From Hydrogenobaculum sp. (lineage in GTDB: Bacteria > Aquificota > Aquificia > Aquificales > Aquificaceae), in NCBI GenBank assembly GCA_002878215.1, contig PNJC01000148.1, positions 1-34,450 of the forward strand: DNA of 34,450 nt, given 5' to 3'. A model generated the notes under the pieces. It saw only the letters and a program-made list of their open reading frames with translations. It was not told where the DNA came from and ran no database searches. This document shows positions 8,699 through 17,455 of the stretch, in pieces. Each line of letters starts with the position of its first letter. Position 1 is the first letter of the stretch. The position numbers were made by a program, and so were the translations under genes.

Positions 8699-10076
8699 CT
8701 TTTACTTTTGACTTATCTTCAAGTATTTTTAAATCTGCCCTTTCTACCGCCAAAGCTTTTGGTGGTATATCTTTTGTTATTACAGAACCACCAGCTATAA
8801 AGGCAAAGTCCCCTATGTTTCTTGGGGCTATTATGAGCGAATTGCTTCCTATAAAAGCTTTTTGTCCTATGTAAGTTTGATACTTTTGTTTGCCGTCAAA
8901 GTTTGCTATCACAGTCCCAGCTCCTATGTTGGCTTTTTTGCCTATATTTACATCTCCCAAGTAAGAGAGGTGTTTTGCCATTACATCTTCTTGAAGTTTT
9001 GCATTTTTTAGCTCTACAAAGCTACCCACGTGAGAGCCTTTGCCTACTACAGAGTTGTCTCTTATATGACACATAGGACCTACTGTGGCTTCTTCTTCTA
9101 CGGTTGAGTTTTTTATGTAGCTCATGGGAAGCACGGTGGCTTTTTCTTTTATCGTAGCGTTTTCAAGATAGCTTCCGTTCATAACCTTTGCTTTTTTGTG
9201 TATAACGGTGTTACCTTTTAAAACCACGTTTGGAAATATTTCAGCGTCTAACTCTACTTGCACGTCAGGTTCTATATAAACAGACTCTGGTGAGTGTATG
9301 GTAACACCTGATCTTGCAAGGTTTTCCAATATTCTCATCTTCATTACACTTTCTGCAAAGCTAAGTTCCCACCTATCGTTTACACCAAAAATTTCTGTAA
9401 TCTCAGAAGCCATAAAACTTCTACACGTATAACCAAGATTTGTCATAATCTCTACGATATCTGTAATATATAACTCGTTGGTTTTTTCGCTGGGTTTTAA
9501 GTGTTTAACGGCTTCTTTTAGATACGGTACATAAAACATGTAAACACCGCCGTTTACTTCGTTTATCTGCTTTTCTTCATAAGTAGCTTCTTTTTCTTCT
9601 ACTATTTTTATTACGTCTCCTTTACCATCTTTTACTATCCTCCCATAACCTGTGGGATCTGGTAAGAAAGAAGACAATACCAAAGCTCCTACTTTTATTT
9701 TCTCATATTCTTCTACCATGTGTAAAAATCTTTGCATACCTTTTAGGGTATCTGGTTTTACCAAAGGAGCATCTCCGTTTGTCACAAGGATGTAGTCATC
9801 CATAGCTTCAAAAAAAACTTTTGCCGATAAAAGAGCATCGGCTGTACCACCTTTTGGGTTTTCTTGCTCGAAAAATGATACGTTTTCATGTTTTAAAGCT
9901 TCTATTATACTTTCTTTTTTGTGGGATACAACTAAAGCTATATCTACTATATTTGCTTTCTTTATATAATCTAAAACATACCAAATGATAGGTTTACCAA
10001 GCATTTCATGTAATACTTTGTGTTTTTCGCTTTTAAACCTAGTACCTAAGCCAGCTGCCAATATTATCGCCTTCAT
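8691..10076 (-). CDS. glmU: Bifunctional UDP-GlcNAc synthesis enzyme GlmU
   Basis: Acetylates glucosamine-1-phosphate and then uridylates it to UDP-GlcNAc, the precursor of peptidoglycan and lipid A. The N-terminal nucleotidyltransferase shows 'LAAGLGTRFKSEKHKVLHEM', 'GGTADALL' and 'TNGDAPLV'. The C-terminal left-handed beta helix of hexapeptide repeats ends with 'KHLSYLGDVNIGKKANIGAG' and 'YIGQKAFIGSNSLIIAP', the acetyltransferase site. At 461 residues it is full length. It starts 9 bases after the EpmA-like gene. Its only SD-like bases (AGG) sit too close to the ATG, and a TAAAAT box ends 6 bases upstream, so initiation is unusual or coupled. Confidence 0.96.
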   Translation of the reverse strand: MKAIILAAGLGTRFKSEKHKVLHEMLGKPIIWYVLDYIKKANIVDIALVVSHKKESIIEALKHENVSFFEQENPKGGTADALLSAKVFFEAMDDYILVTNGDAPLVKPDTLKGMQRFLHMVEEYEKIKVGALVLSSFLPDPTGYGRIVKDGKGDVIKIVEEKEATYEEKQINEVNGGVYMFYVPYLKEAVKHLKPSEKTNELYITDIVEIMTNLGYTCRSFMASEITEIFGVNDRWELSFAESVMKMRILENLARSGVTIHSPESVYIEPDVQVELDAEIFPNVVLKGNTVIHKKAKVMNGSYLENATIKEKATVLPMSYIKNSTVEEEATVGPMCHIRDNSVVGKGSHVGSFVELKNAKLQEDVMAKHLSYLGDVNIGKKANIGAGTVIANFDGKQKYQTYIGQKAFIGSNSLIIAPRNIGDFAFIAGGSVITKDIPPKALAVERADLKILEDKSKVKDE

Positions 10077-10085
10077 ACCTATATT

Positions 10086-10988
10086 TTAACCCACAACTCC
10101 CATCTTGGTAGCGTAAAAATAAAATAATCTTTCTATACCTATTGAATATCCCGCATAAGGAAAATCGTTGTGATAATCTTTAAAAAGTTTTTCTTTATCT
10201 TTTATAGGTTTGTAGGAAGATGCGTTTTCTATGATGTCTCTTATTTTATCCTCGCTTGTTTCTTCTACCCAGCCGTTTGCTATTTCAATTCCATCTATAA
10301 AAAGCTCAAAACGTTTTGATATACCGTCTTTGCATGTTGACAATACACCAAGTTTGCATGGGAAATCTGTTAAAAACTCTATTTGGCTTTTACCAAGATA
10401 AGGTTGCATATGCACCATCATTTTATCTATGAGCTCTTCCCATGTATCGTTATCGTCAAACTCATATCCAAAAGATATAAGGTTGTTTTTAAGTATGTCT
10501 TCATCTTCAGAGAAGATAATTCCAAGGTACTCCTCAAATGCCTTTTCAAAAGGCGTTAGTTTTGGTTTAGTCGAAATATCTTTTATATTTTCTCCGAAAA
10601 GCTCAAAAACAAGATCTGATATCTCGTTTATTGCATCAGTATTCTCAGTGTTGTAGCACTCTAACATGGTAAACTCTACGCTGTTTAAATTACCGCACTC
10701 TTCATCTCTAAAGACTTTCGCTATTTGGAATATATTTGATTTGTAGGTTTTTAGAAGCGCTTTCATAGATCTTTCTGGGGATGTGTGAAGATACGCCTTT
10801 TCTTTTTTACCGCAATGGGTTATCTCTATTTCTACTGGTTTTATGTATTTTTCTAAGTTTGGCTCATCTTGGATATATGGTGTGAAAACTTCTGTATAGC
10901 CTTTTGTTTTGTAAAAGTTTCTTATCTTGTCTATAAACTCTTCATAAAGTTTTGGGGCTTTTAAAGGAAGTGAAAAAATATCTATCAT
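10086..10988 (-). CDS. EpmA-like class II lysyl-tRNA synthetase paralogue
   Basis: A class II aminoacyl-tRNA synthetase catalytic core with no anticodon-binding domain, as in EpmA (PoxA/GenX), which attaches beta-lysine to elongation factor P. Visible are 'LHTSPERSMKALLKTY', motif 2 'VFRDEECGNLNSVEFTMLECY' (EpmA and LysRS have FRNE...HNPEFTMLE.Y), and motif 3 'YSIGIERLFYF'. The motif-2 His is replaced and the C-terminal tail after motif 3 is short, so the substrate may differ from EpmA. The ATG at 10988 (301 residues) overlaps the queC stop as ATGA; the tracked start at 11042 lies within queC. epmB and efp are not in the window. Confidence 0.75.
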   Translation of the reverse strand: MIDIFSLPLKAPKLYEEFIDKIRNFYKTKGYTEVFTPYIQDEPNLEKYIKPVEIEITHCGKKEKAYLHTSPERSMKALLKTYKSNIFQIAKVFRDEECGNLNSVEFTMLECYNTENTDAINEISDLVFELFGENIKDISTKPKLTPFEKAFEEYLGIIFSEDEDILKNNLISFGYEFDDNDTWEELIDKMMVHMQPYLGKSQIEFLTDFPCKLGVLSTCKDGISKRFELFIDGIEIANGWVEETSEDKIRDIIENASSYKPIKDKEKLFKDYHNDFPYAGYSIGIERLFYFYATKMGVVG

Positions 10989-11635
10989 AAAACACCTTCT
11001 AACGCTTCTTTTCTTTGTATGCAAGTAGCACATTCTCCGCAAGGGGGTTCTGTACCTTCATAGCAGCTGTAGGTTTTATCAAAGGGTACGCCAAGAGTTT
11101 TACCAAGTTTGGCTATATCTTTTTTTGAAAAGCCTAAAAACGGGGCATAAACATGTATTCTTTTTTTGGTTTTTACTACAAAAGAAGAACCGGCATTGAT
11201 GGCAGCTTCAGCGGAAGTTATAAACTCTGGTCTACAATCTGGATAAGGAGCATCTACGGCATGGACTGCTATACCTATATTCTCTATACTTAGTTCGTCT
11301 GCTATTCCTGAGGCTATAGCTAAAAAAGTAAGATTTCTCATTGGCACATAGGTTATAGGTACATCGGTAGGATAAGCTTCCTTTGGTATATCTTGACTAG
11401 AAACGCTTAAAAGTGCTGAGCTGAAGTTAATCTCTTTGTAATGTGGTATTTTTACAATAAAATGTTTTTTTACACCTACCATATTTGCAAGTTCTTTTGC
11501 ATATTTTACCTCTATTATGTGTTTTTGACCATAATCAAAAGATATAGCGTAAATATCTTTAAACTTCGCCTTTGCTTCCCATAAAAGCGTAGCAGAATCC
11601 ATTCCTCCAGACAAAAGCACTAAAATGTTAGACAT
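10985..11635 (-). CDS. queC: 7-cyano-7-deazaguanine synthase
   Basis: Converts 7-carboxy-7-deazaguanine to preQ0 with ATP and ammonia in queuosine synthesis. The PP-loop 'LLSGGMDSATLLWEA' at residues 7-21 binds ATP, 'FDYGQKH' follows, and the C-terminal zinc cluster is 'CYEGTEPPCGECATC'. At 216 residues it is of normal length. It lies 3 bases after the chemotaxis receptor gene and overlaps the EpmA-like gene by 4 bases. Other queuosine genes (queD, queE, queF) are not present here. folE, which supplies the same pathway, is 6.5 kb away on the same strand. Confidence 0.95.
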   Translation of the reverse strand: MSNILVLLSGGMDSATLLWEAKAKFKDIYAISFDYGQKHIIEVKYAKELANMVGVKKHFIVKIPHYKEINFSSALLSVSSQDIPKEAYPTDVPITYVPMRNLTFLAIASGIADELSIENIGIAVHAVDAPYPDCRPEFITSAEAAINAGSSFVVKTKKRIHVYAPFLGFSKKDIAKLGKTLGVPFDKTYSCYEGTEPPCGECATCIQRKEALEGVL

Positions 11636-11638
11636 AGC

Positions 11639-13261
11639 CTATACCTTAAACTTTTTAAGCGTGTTTCCTAGGTTGGCACTTGCGTTTGCCATTTCTTCTA
11701 TGCTTTCCGATAGATCGTTTATAATCTTGTTAATATTGGAAGATATTGTATTTAAAGAGTTTACAGAATTTTGAATTTCTTTTATAGTTTGAGCTTGCTC
11801 TTCTGTGGCATTTGCTATTTTGTCGGATATCTCAGCGGATAAACCTGATATGTGTAATATATTCTCATATTGTTTTACTAGGTTTTCCACTTGCTCAGCG
11901 CCTGTTTTTATAGCTTCTGCTATTGATGTGGTAAGATTTGATATATTTTTAGCAAAACCGCCGGTCCTCTCTGCTAATTTTTTCACCTCATCTGCCACCA
12001 CTGCAAAGCCCCTACCTTGTTCTCCTACTCTTGCTGCTTCTATTGCCGCATTTAAAGCTAGCAGGTTTGTTTGTTCTGCTATAAAAAGGATATTTTCTGT
12101 GATTACATCTATTTGTTTTCCCATCTGTTCTATAGTTTTTACAGCTTCTTGGGTTTTTAAAAGCTCTTCCTTTCCTATTTCTAAACTATTTATTACTTCT
12201 TTTGTAATGTTTTTAGCTTCTTGGGTATTTTCAGCTATAGAATTTATAGCTATAGATGTCTGGTCGGTGGCATTTTTGATATGCTCTACTTGATCTGTTA
12301 GAAGCGCCTTTGAATCATCTAAATCCATACTTATACCAAATATTTGGGCTTGTACCTCTGCCATGTGTTCTACGCTATTTTCTATATTCTTAAATGCCTC
12401 TCTTAACTTGTCCATAGATATGTTTACAAACTCTATAAGGTCTTTCACGTCACCTTTGGATTCCAAATCTATCTTTTTTGTCAAATCTCCCTCAGATATA
12501 TTGTAAAAAACTTCTTTGATGCCAGATATAGCTTTGTTTATCTCATCTATAAAAATAGCCAAAGACTTTGCGATAATTTGTATTTCACCTTTAAACTTGT
12601 TTATATCAAAAGATACGTTTAGCTCCATTTTATCCGTGGTTTCCTTTATGAGCTTTTCTAGATTCTCTACGTCGTTTTGGATGCTTTTCTCCATAAAATA
12701 ATTAAAAATAACTAAAAATGCTACCACGCTCATTATAGCGAAAAATATGTATTTTGTAATAGAATCTATATGATTTTTAATGTATACCTCTTTCTCTAAT
12801 ATAGAAGAAGCATTAGCTTTTATAAGCATGTCAAAGCGTTTTCTCAACGGAACCCATATCTTACTTTGAACCTCTATGCTTTTTCCTATGTAGTAGTTTT
12901 GATTGTTGGTGTTTATGTTGTTAACAACTTCGTTTGTAAAAGCTATAAAATTGTTTAGATAGTTCTTCAGAGTTTCATCTTGAATCAGCTTAATCTTGGT
13001 GTTTATATTCTTTAAAGCGTTGTTGTACATGTTGTGCGCTTTTTGGTCTGAAGGGTTTAGCATTATAGTGGTATAGGCATTTTTTAAAGTAAGGACATCT
13101 GTCAAAAGCTTATATAAATCGGTCTCAGAATGAGACACCTTCATATAGATATCTATGTTTTGCTTTATATTGTTATCTAATATATACAATATACCTTGAG
13201 CCACAAAAGCTCCCAAAATCATAAAAATCTGTATAATCCATAGCTTAGCTTTAATGCTCAC
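11639..13261 (-). CDS. Methyl-accepting chemotaxis protein
   Basis: A membrane receptor of 540 residues. A first membrane helix (about 8-28), a roughly 140-residue periplasmic region of helical character resembling a four-helix-bundle sensor, and a second membrane helix (about 171-190) are followed by a HAMP-like region. The cytoplasmic coiled coil contains the invariant hairpin '[38 protein letters not shown]'. It would signal to CheA/CheW, which are not in the window. The start is a GTG at 13261 with AGAGG upstream, overlapping the preceding TPR gene by 11 bases. That overlap suggests the TPR protein and receptor are made together. The ligand is unknown. Confidence 0.93.
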   Translation of the reverse strand: MSIKAKLWIIQIFMILGAFVAQGILYILDNNIKQNIDIYMKVSHSETDLYKLLTDVLTLKNAYTTIMLNPSDQKAHNMYNNALKNINTKIKLIQDETLKNYLNNFIAFTNEVVNNINTNNQNYYIGKSIEVQSKIWVPLRKRFDMLIKANASSILEKEVYIKNHIDSITKYIFFAIMSVVAFLVIFNYFMEKSIQNDVENLEKLIKETTDKMELNVSFDINKFKGEIQIIAKSLAIFIDEINKAISGIKEVFYNISEGDLTKKIDLESKGDVKDLIEFVNISMDKLREAFKNIENSVEHMAEVQAQIFGISMDLDDSKALLTDQVEHIKNATDQTSIAINSIAENTQEAKNITKEVINSLEIGKEELLKTQEAVKTIEQMGKQIDVITENILFIAEQTNLLALNAAIEAARVGEQGRGFAVVADEVKKLAERTGGFAKNISNLTTSIAEAIKTGAEQVENLVKQYENILHISGLSAEISDKIANATEEQAQTIKEIQNSVNSLNTISSNINKIINDLSESIEEMANASANLGNTLKKFKV

Positions 13262-14138
13262 TGGCTACCTCTTCTGAAAATATATTTTGTTGTATAGATT
13301 TTGCCAAACCTTCAGCACCTATTTGATTTGCCAACGTTAAAGCTTTTTGATAATATAGTATGGCTTTGTCCCTTTTATCTTTATTGTCGTAATACCAACC
13401 CATATACTGATAGCCTACCGCTTCCCAGTACTTGTTGCCATTTACCAAGCTTAAACCCTTTTGTATATACGTTTTTGCATCTTTGAAATCTAAAAGCTTA
13501 AGATACAAAACACCCATATTTAGGTAAGTGGCACCTTCGTGAACTTTATCGCCTTTTTCGGCAAAAGCTTGAGAGGATTTTGCGTAGTAATTAAGAGCCT
13601 TGTGAGGATGGTTTAAATCTGCATAACAAAGAGCTATATTATTTAATATTGTGGGGCTGTTGGAATCCTGTTTTAGCGCTTTTTTATAAAATCTTATTGC
13701 GGAATCGTAATAGCCTTCTGAATAAAATATATGAGCTATGTTTGAAAGGTTGTCCACCATGCCTTTGGTATCTCCAATAGACTTTGCTAATTTGTAAGCT
13801 TTTGTATAGTTGTCTAGCGCTTTTGATTTGTTGCCAGCCATATCGTAGCTAACGCCCATGTAGTTGTAAAGTGCCTCTTTTTGATAGCGAGTGTTTGCGT
13901 TTTTTGTGGCATTTTTCAAATAAGGTATAGCATACTTTGGCTCTCCTAAGGAAAGGTAAGACATTGCTGCGCACATGTTGTAGTTAAAATCGTATTTGTT
14001 CCATCTAAGAGATTTATTAGCCAGGTCTATGGCTTTTTGATAGTCTTTTGACTGAAGCAAGTTTATGCATTGCTCAGCATCGGCGTAAGATATACCAACA
14101 AAAATAGCCATTATAATTGCGAGTTTATATAACTTCAT
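13251..14138 (-). CDS. Secreted tetratricopeptide repeat protein
   Basis: A 295-residue protein with an N-terminal signal peptide ('[17 protein letters not shown]', no clear lipobox) followed by about six or seven TPR units, for example '[30 protein letters not shown]' and '[30 protein letters not shown]'. It is expected in the periplasm or outer envelope as a protein-binding scaffold. It overlaps the chemotaxis receptor gene by 11 bases, so a role as a periplasmic partner of that receptor is possible but unproven. There is no ribosome site before the ATG; a TAAAAT box ends 6 bases upstream. Confidence 0.85.
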   Translation of the reverse strand: MKLYKLAIIMAIFVGISYADAEQCINLLQSKDYQKAIDLANKSLRWNKYDFNYNMCAAMSYLSLGEPKYAIPYLKNATKNANTRYQKEALYNYMGVSYDMAGNKSKALDNYTKAYKLAKSIGDTKGMVDNLSNIAHIFYSEGYYDSAIRFYKKALKQDSNSPTILNNIALCYADLNHPHKALNYYAKSSQAFAEKGDKVHEGATYLNMGVLYLKLLDFKDAKTYIQKGLSLVNGNKYWEAVGYQYMGWYYDNKDKRDKAILYYQKALTLANQIGAEGLAKSIQQNIFSEEVASEH

Positions 14139-14207
14139 AAAAATATTTTAACAGTAAAGGCTTTGTTATATTATGATTTTAATTGTAGATTAAGCATGAA
14201 TTATGTT

Positions 14208-14213
14208 TATAAT
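14208..14213 (+). promoter_or_regulatory. -10 box 7 bases before the HEXXH-protein ATG
   Basis: TATAAT at 14208-14213 ends 7 bases before the ATG at 14221 and there is no ribosome site, the same arrangement as at dnaJ. The -35 region is poor (TTGTAG at 19 bases spacing), so this is weaker than the dnaJ promoter. Confidence 0.45.
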
Positions 14214-14220
14214 AAATTTT

Positions 14221-14637
14221 ATGATAGGGGTTGTTGGTTTTCCTATTTTATCTAAAAGTTATAAACCTTCAAACCAAAGAAGCATCCAAACGCAGCAAGA
14301 GATAAATCAACTAAAAGCTATAGACCAAGACGTTAGGGCTCATGAGATGGCTCATAAAATAGCCGGTGGAGATTTGACAGGCCCAGTTAACTATAAATAC
14401 GTAGTAGGGCCCAACGGCAAGAAGTATGCAGTAGGCGGAGATGTAAGCATAGATGTATCACCTGGCCCTACACCACAAGATACGATAAGGAAGATGGAAA
14501 GAGTGATAAAAGCTGCTTTAGCACCTGTTGACCCTTCTGCTCAAGATAGAGCCGTAGCTGCCCAAGCTCAAATGATGTTGGAACAAGCTCAAATTGAGTT
14601 GCAAAAAGAAGGTTCTAATATATCTGTTTACGCTTGA
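14221..14637 (+). CDS. SprA-related putative zinc metalloprotease, short form
   Basis: This 138-residue protein matches the conserved core of the SprA-related / CJM1_0395-type putative metalloprotease family: 'DQDVRAHEMAHKIAGGDLTGPVNYKYVVGPNGKKYAVGG' then 'VDPSAQDRAVAAQAQMM'. HEMAH is an intact HEXXH zinc signature. Its biochemical role is not established in the family to my knowledge. Two ATGs are possible. The one at 14221 is preferred because TATAAT lies 7 bases before it and neither ATG has a ribosome site; the other is at 14203. An N-terminal hydrophobic stretch (IGVVGFPIL) is too short to be a sure signal. The stop overlaps the convergent hydrolase gene by 10 bases. Confidence 0.75.
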   Translation: MIGVVGFPILSKSYKPSNQRSIQTQQEINQLKAIDQDVRAHEMAHKIAGGDLTGPVNYKYVVGPNGKKYAVGGDVSIDVSPGPTPQDTIRKMERVIKAALAPVDPSAQDRAVAAQAQMMLEQAQIELQKEGSNISVYA

Positions 14638-15452
14638 CATGCTTCCACTTTTTGATGTTTCCTTTCCGATAAAGAATTAAAAAAGGTGATTGTTTCACCT
14701 GAGACTATATCTTTTTCATTGTCCATGGTTACAATGTGGTAGCTGTTTGAAAGTTCTACAAATTTTTTAACCTTGCTTGGGGCCTTTTCATATATAAATC
14801 TTGCACCCTTTATGGAAGACAAATCGTCCTCCTTTGAATGAATTAAAATAAACGGTGCTTTTAAGAGGTTTATGCGCTTTTTAATATACTTAGCCATTCT
14901 TTTTAATTCTACTATAGTAGGTGCTGGTATCTTGTCGTAAGCCATGGTCTCATTTTTTTCAGATTTCATCATCTGCATAATCTTTTTTCTCATGGCTTCA
15001 TTTTTTATACCAAAGGGTTCTTTTTCTTTCCAGTAATATATATGTTTAAGTGGTGTATAAAGTCCAAGGGGTAATAAAAATCTATACCAAGGTATTGCCC
15101 AACCGTCTATTCCCATGGCAGGTGCCCAAGAGCCAACACCGTCTATGTCTGGGAATTCCATACCGAGCATCAGAGAGAGCATGCCGCCTACACACAAACC
15201 AGCCACAAACACTTCGCTGTATTTGGCTTTTAAATTAAGGTAAAAGTTTTTGGCAAACTCGTAAAGCTCTTCCCATTTGGTTTTTTTGAGCTCTTCTAAG
15301 CTGGAGCAGTGCCCAGGCAATATTGGAAAATATACATCGTAATTTGCTTTGGCAAAATCTCTGGCCACCCATCTTAGCTCTAACGGTGTGCCGGTAAGCC
15401 CATGAAGAAGTAAAACAGCCTTTTCGTTGTTGTTTTTTATAGAAAGCTCCAT
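14628..15452 (-). CDS. Alpha/beta hydrolase with Cys at the nucleophile position
   Basis: A 274-residue alpha/beta hydrolase resembling Est30-type carboxylesterases. Visible are the oxyanion segment 'LLLHGLTGTPLELRWVA' (13-31), the nucleophile elbow 'VAGLCVGGML' with C87 where Ser is usual, an acid residue in 'HSKEDDLSS', and the catalytic His in 'ELSNSYHIVTMDNEKD'. GxCxGG is the elbow form found in dienelactone hydrolases and PHA synthases, so the substrate may not be a simple ester. It begins one base after the aminotransferase stop and is probably co-translated. No signal peptide is seen, so it is cytoplasmic. Confidence 0.85.
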   Translation of the reverse strand: MELSIKNNNEKAVLLLHGLTGTPLELRWVARDFAKANYDVYFPILPGHCSSLEELKKTKWEELYEFAKNFYLNLKAKYSEVFVAGLCVGGMLSLMLGMEFPDIDGVGSWAPAMGIDGWAIPWYRFLLPLGLYTPLKHIYYWKEKEPFGIKNEAMRKKIMQMMKSEKNETMAYDKIPAPTIVELKRMAKYIKKRINLLKAPFILIHSKEDDLSSIKGARFIYEKAPSKVKKFVELSNSYHIVTMDNEKDIVSGETITFFNSLSERKHQKVEACQA

Positions 15453-15453
15453 A

Positions 15454-16815
15454 TCACATCGCCCTTTTGAAAAGTTGGTCTAAAAGCTCTATAGCCATAT
15501 CTATTTCTTCATCTGTAATTTCTAAAGACGGTGCAAGAGTAAAGACGTTTTTATAATATCCACCTACATCCAACACTAACCCATATTTCTTACCTTTGTA
15601 ATCAAGGTCTCCTTTTAGCCCTTCTTCTAATATCCTATCTGTTAGAGCTTTTGAAGGTGTAAAACCATCGCTTTCACATACTTCTATTCTAAGAGCAAGC
15701 CCTATACCATCTACATCTCCTATATTTTTGTATTTTTTCTTTAGGCTTTTAAGACCTTCTAAAAACTTTTTACCTTTTTGAGCCACTATGCTTTCATAAT
15801 CTTTTTCTTCTATTATGTTCATGACTTCTACTCCGGCTCTTACTCCTATAGGATTTGAAGAAAATGTGGAATGAGTAGAGCCAGCTGGCCATATTTTGGG
15901 ATTTATCAGATCTTCTTTTGCCCAAAGACCTGATAAAGGATTCATGCCGTTTGTTAAAGATTTACCAAACACAATGATGTCTGGCTTCACATCGTAATGC
16001 TCTATGCTCCACAATTTACCAGTTCTGTAAAATCCCATCTGAATTTCATCGTCTACCAAAAGTATGTTGGCTTGGTCTAGGATTTTCTTCAACCTTTTAA
16101 AGTATTCTGGTGGGGCTTTTACATAACCGCCGGTGCCTTGAATGGGCTCTATATAAAAGGCTGCATATTCACATTCGTTGGTTTTTGGATTGTATATAGA
16201 GTAATATTCTGATTCAAAAAGCTTTTCAAACTCTTTTACACAATAATAATCACAGCTATCCAAGTTCTTTCCGTAAGGACATCTAAAACAGTAAGGAAAT
16301 GGTATAAAAAGCGCCCTATCGCCAAAATGCCCAAACCTTTCTCTATACCTATAGCTAGATGTAATAGCAGTAGCACCTAAAGTCCTGCCGTGGTATCCTC
16401 CCATAAAAGCAAAGTTTAAATTTTTCTTTTTGTAATTTCTCACAAGCTTTAAGCTATCTTCTATGGCTTGAGAACCACCTACGTTGAAATGCACTCTACC
16501 TTTTAGATTAAATCTTTTTAAATTAGCGTCTACTATCTTCTTTGATAAGACTACTTTTTCCTCAAAAAGAAATTGAGAGGCAAGCTGTCCCATTTTGTCC
16601 ATCTGGTCTTTTATAGCGTTGTTTATACGCTCGTTTTTGTATCCGAAATTACAAGCGCTGTACCACATTTGTAAATCTAAATATGGTTTGTTTTCCTCGT
16701 CGTAAAGGTAAGACCCTTCAGAAGCTTTGAAAATTTTTGGAGGGTTTAGATAATGTACCGTATCACCCCAAGAGCAAACTTCGCTTTCTATCGATAGTAT
16801 TTCCTCTTTCTGCAT
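15454..16815 (-). CDS. Class III PLP-dependent aminotransferase
   Basis: An omega-aminotransferase of the GABA/ornithine type, 453 residues. PLP-site features are 'GGYHGRTLGATAITSS', 'VDDEIQMGFYRTGKLWS' and the Schiff-base lysine in 'IVFGKSLTNG'. It carries a cysteine-rich insertion, 'PYCFRCPYGKNLDSCDYYC', like that in archaeal 4-aminobutyrate aminotransferases. The exact substrate is not decided by this. The tracked start at 16833 is a TTG; the ATG at 16815 has GGAG 7 bases upstream and is used here. Its start lies within the last 53 bases of the phosphatase gene, an unusually long overlap, and the hydrolase follows directly. Confidence 0.88.
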   Translation of the reverse strand: MQKEEILSIESEVCSWGDTVHYLNPPKIFKASEGSYLYDEENKPYLDLQMWYSACNFGYKNERINNAIKDQMDKMGQLASQFLFEEKVVLSKKIVDANLKRFNLKGRVHFNVGGSQAIEDSLKLVRNYKKKNLNFAFMGGYHGRTLGATAITSSYRYRERFGHFGDRALFIPFPYCFRCPYGKNLDSCDYYCVKEFEKLFESEYYSIYNPKTNECEYAAFYIEPIQGTGGYVKAPPEYFKRLKKILDQANILLVDDEIQMGFYRTGKLWSIEHYDVKPDIIVFGKSLTNGMNPLSGLWAKEDLINPKIWPAGSTHSTFSSNPIGVRAGVEVMNIIEEKDYESIVAQKGKKFLEGLKSLKKKYKNIGDVDGIGLALRIEVCESDGFTPSKALTDRILEEGLKGDLDYKGKKYGLVLDVGGYYKNVFTLAPSLEITDEEIDMAIELLDQLFKRAM

Positions 16816-17455
16816 GCAATTTCTCCAATACAAAAGGTAATTGATTTATTATATCTTCAAAATATGAAAAGCTAGTGAAGTGACTAACGTTTTGAGCTTT
16901 TAGAAAGTTTAACAGTTTGCTTTTAGCAAATATAAAATCAGCGTTTTTGGAGGCGCAGAAATCAGACATACCATCTCCTATATATATAGCCTTACCATCT
17001 TTTAGTTTTTGCACAAGATGGCATTTACAAACACCAAGCTGGCAGTCTTTTTGTGAATATCTGTAAAGGGTTTTAAATTTTTTGTTTATAAAGTAAAGGT
17101 TGTTGGCATATATTCCATCTATTTTTTCCAAATGATCTTTTAATATTTTTTTTATAAAAAGCCTAAAACCATCGCTTAAAATGTATACTTTAGCGTTAAA
17201 ATTTGATTTTACATAATCCAAAAATTTTATGAAGCTTTTATCTATATGTACGTTGGATAGAAAATTCTCCAGCTGATCTTTTGTTATGTTTACCAAAGAC
17301 ATTTGAATATCAAGGCATTCTTTTGAAGTTATCTTGCCCTCTTTCCACAGCTTCTCAGCTTCTAACCATTCTTTAGATGCGAAGCGCTCCAAGAGCGCAT
17401 CTACAGTATCTTGGAGCGTTATAGTGCCATCAAAATCACAAAAAAACGTTGTTAT
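16763..17455 (-). CDS. MtnX-like HAD phosphatase, apparent ATA start
   Basis: The ORF track begins at an internal TTG (17392) and misses the catalytic N-terminus. Reading upstream in frame gives 'TTFFCDFDGTITLQDTVDALLERF', including the DxDGT nucleophile of HAD-IB phosphatases. Later motifs are 'YILSDGF' and 'IYIGDGMSDFCASKNADFIFAKSKL', plus 'GVCKC' as in MtnX (methionine salvage phosphatase). No ATG, GTG or TTG exists between the upstream in-frame stop and the catalytic Asp. The likely start is ATA at 17455-17453, overlapping the tpx stop as ATAA with GGAGAG 6-8 bases upstream. One G to A change from the common ATGA overlap would explain it. The product has 230 residues. Confidence 0.78.
   Translation of the reverse strand: MTTFFCDFDGTITLQDTVDALLERFASKEWLEAEKLWKEGKITSKECLDIQMSLVNITKDQLENFLSNVHIDKSFIKFLDYVKSNFNAKVYILSDGFRLFIKKILKDHLEKIDGIYANNLYFINKKFKTLYRYSQKDCQLGVCKCHLVQKLKDGKAIYIGDGMSDFCASKNADFIFAKSKLLNFLKAQNVSHFTSFSYFEDIINQLPFVLEKLHAERGNTIDRKRSLLLG

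Noticed and set aside
11805-12293. Plus-strand ORF of 162 residues
   Set aside because: It lies opposite the highly conserved signalling domain of the chemotaxis receptor and has the Ser/Ala/Phe-rich composition typical of antisense frames.
16833-17392. ORF-track version of the phosphatase starting at an internal TTG
   Set aside because: It would delete the catalytic DFDGT. The upstream in-frame sequence encodes the conserved HAD N-terminus, so the gene must start further upstream.
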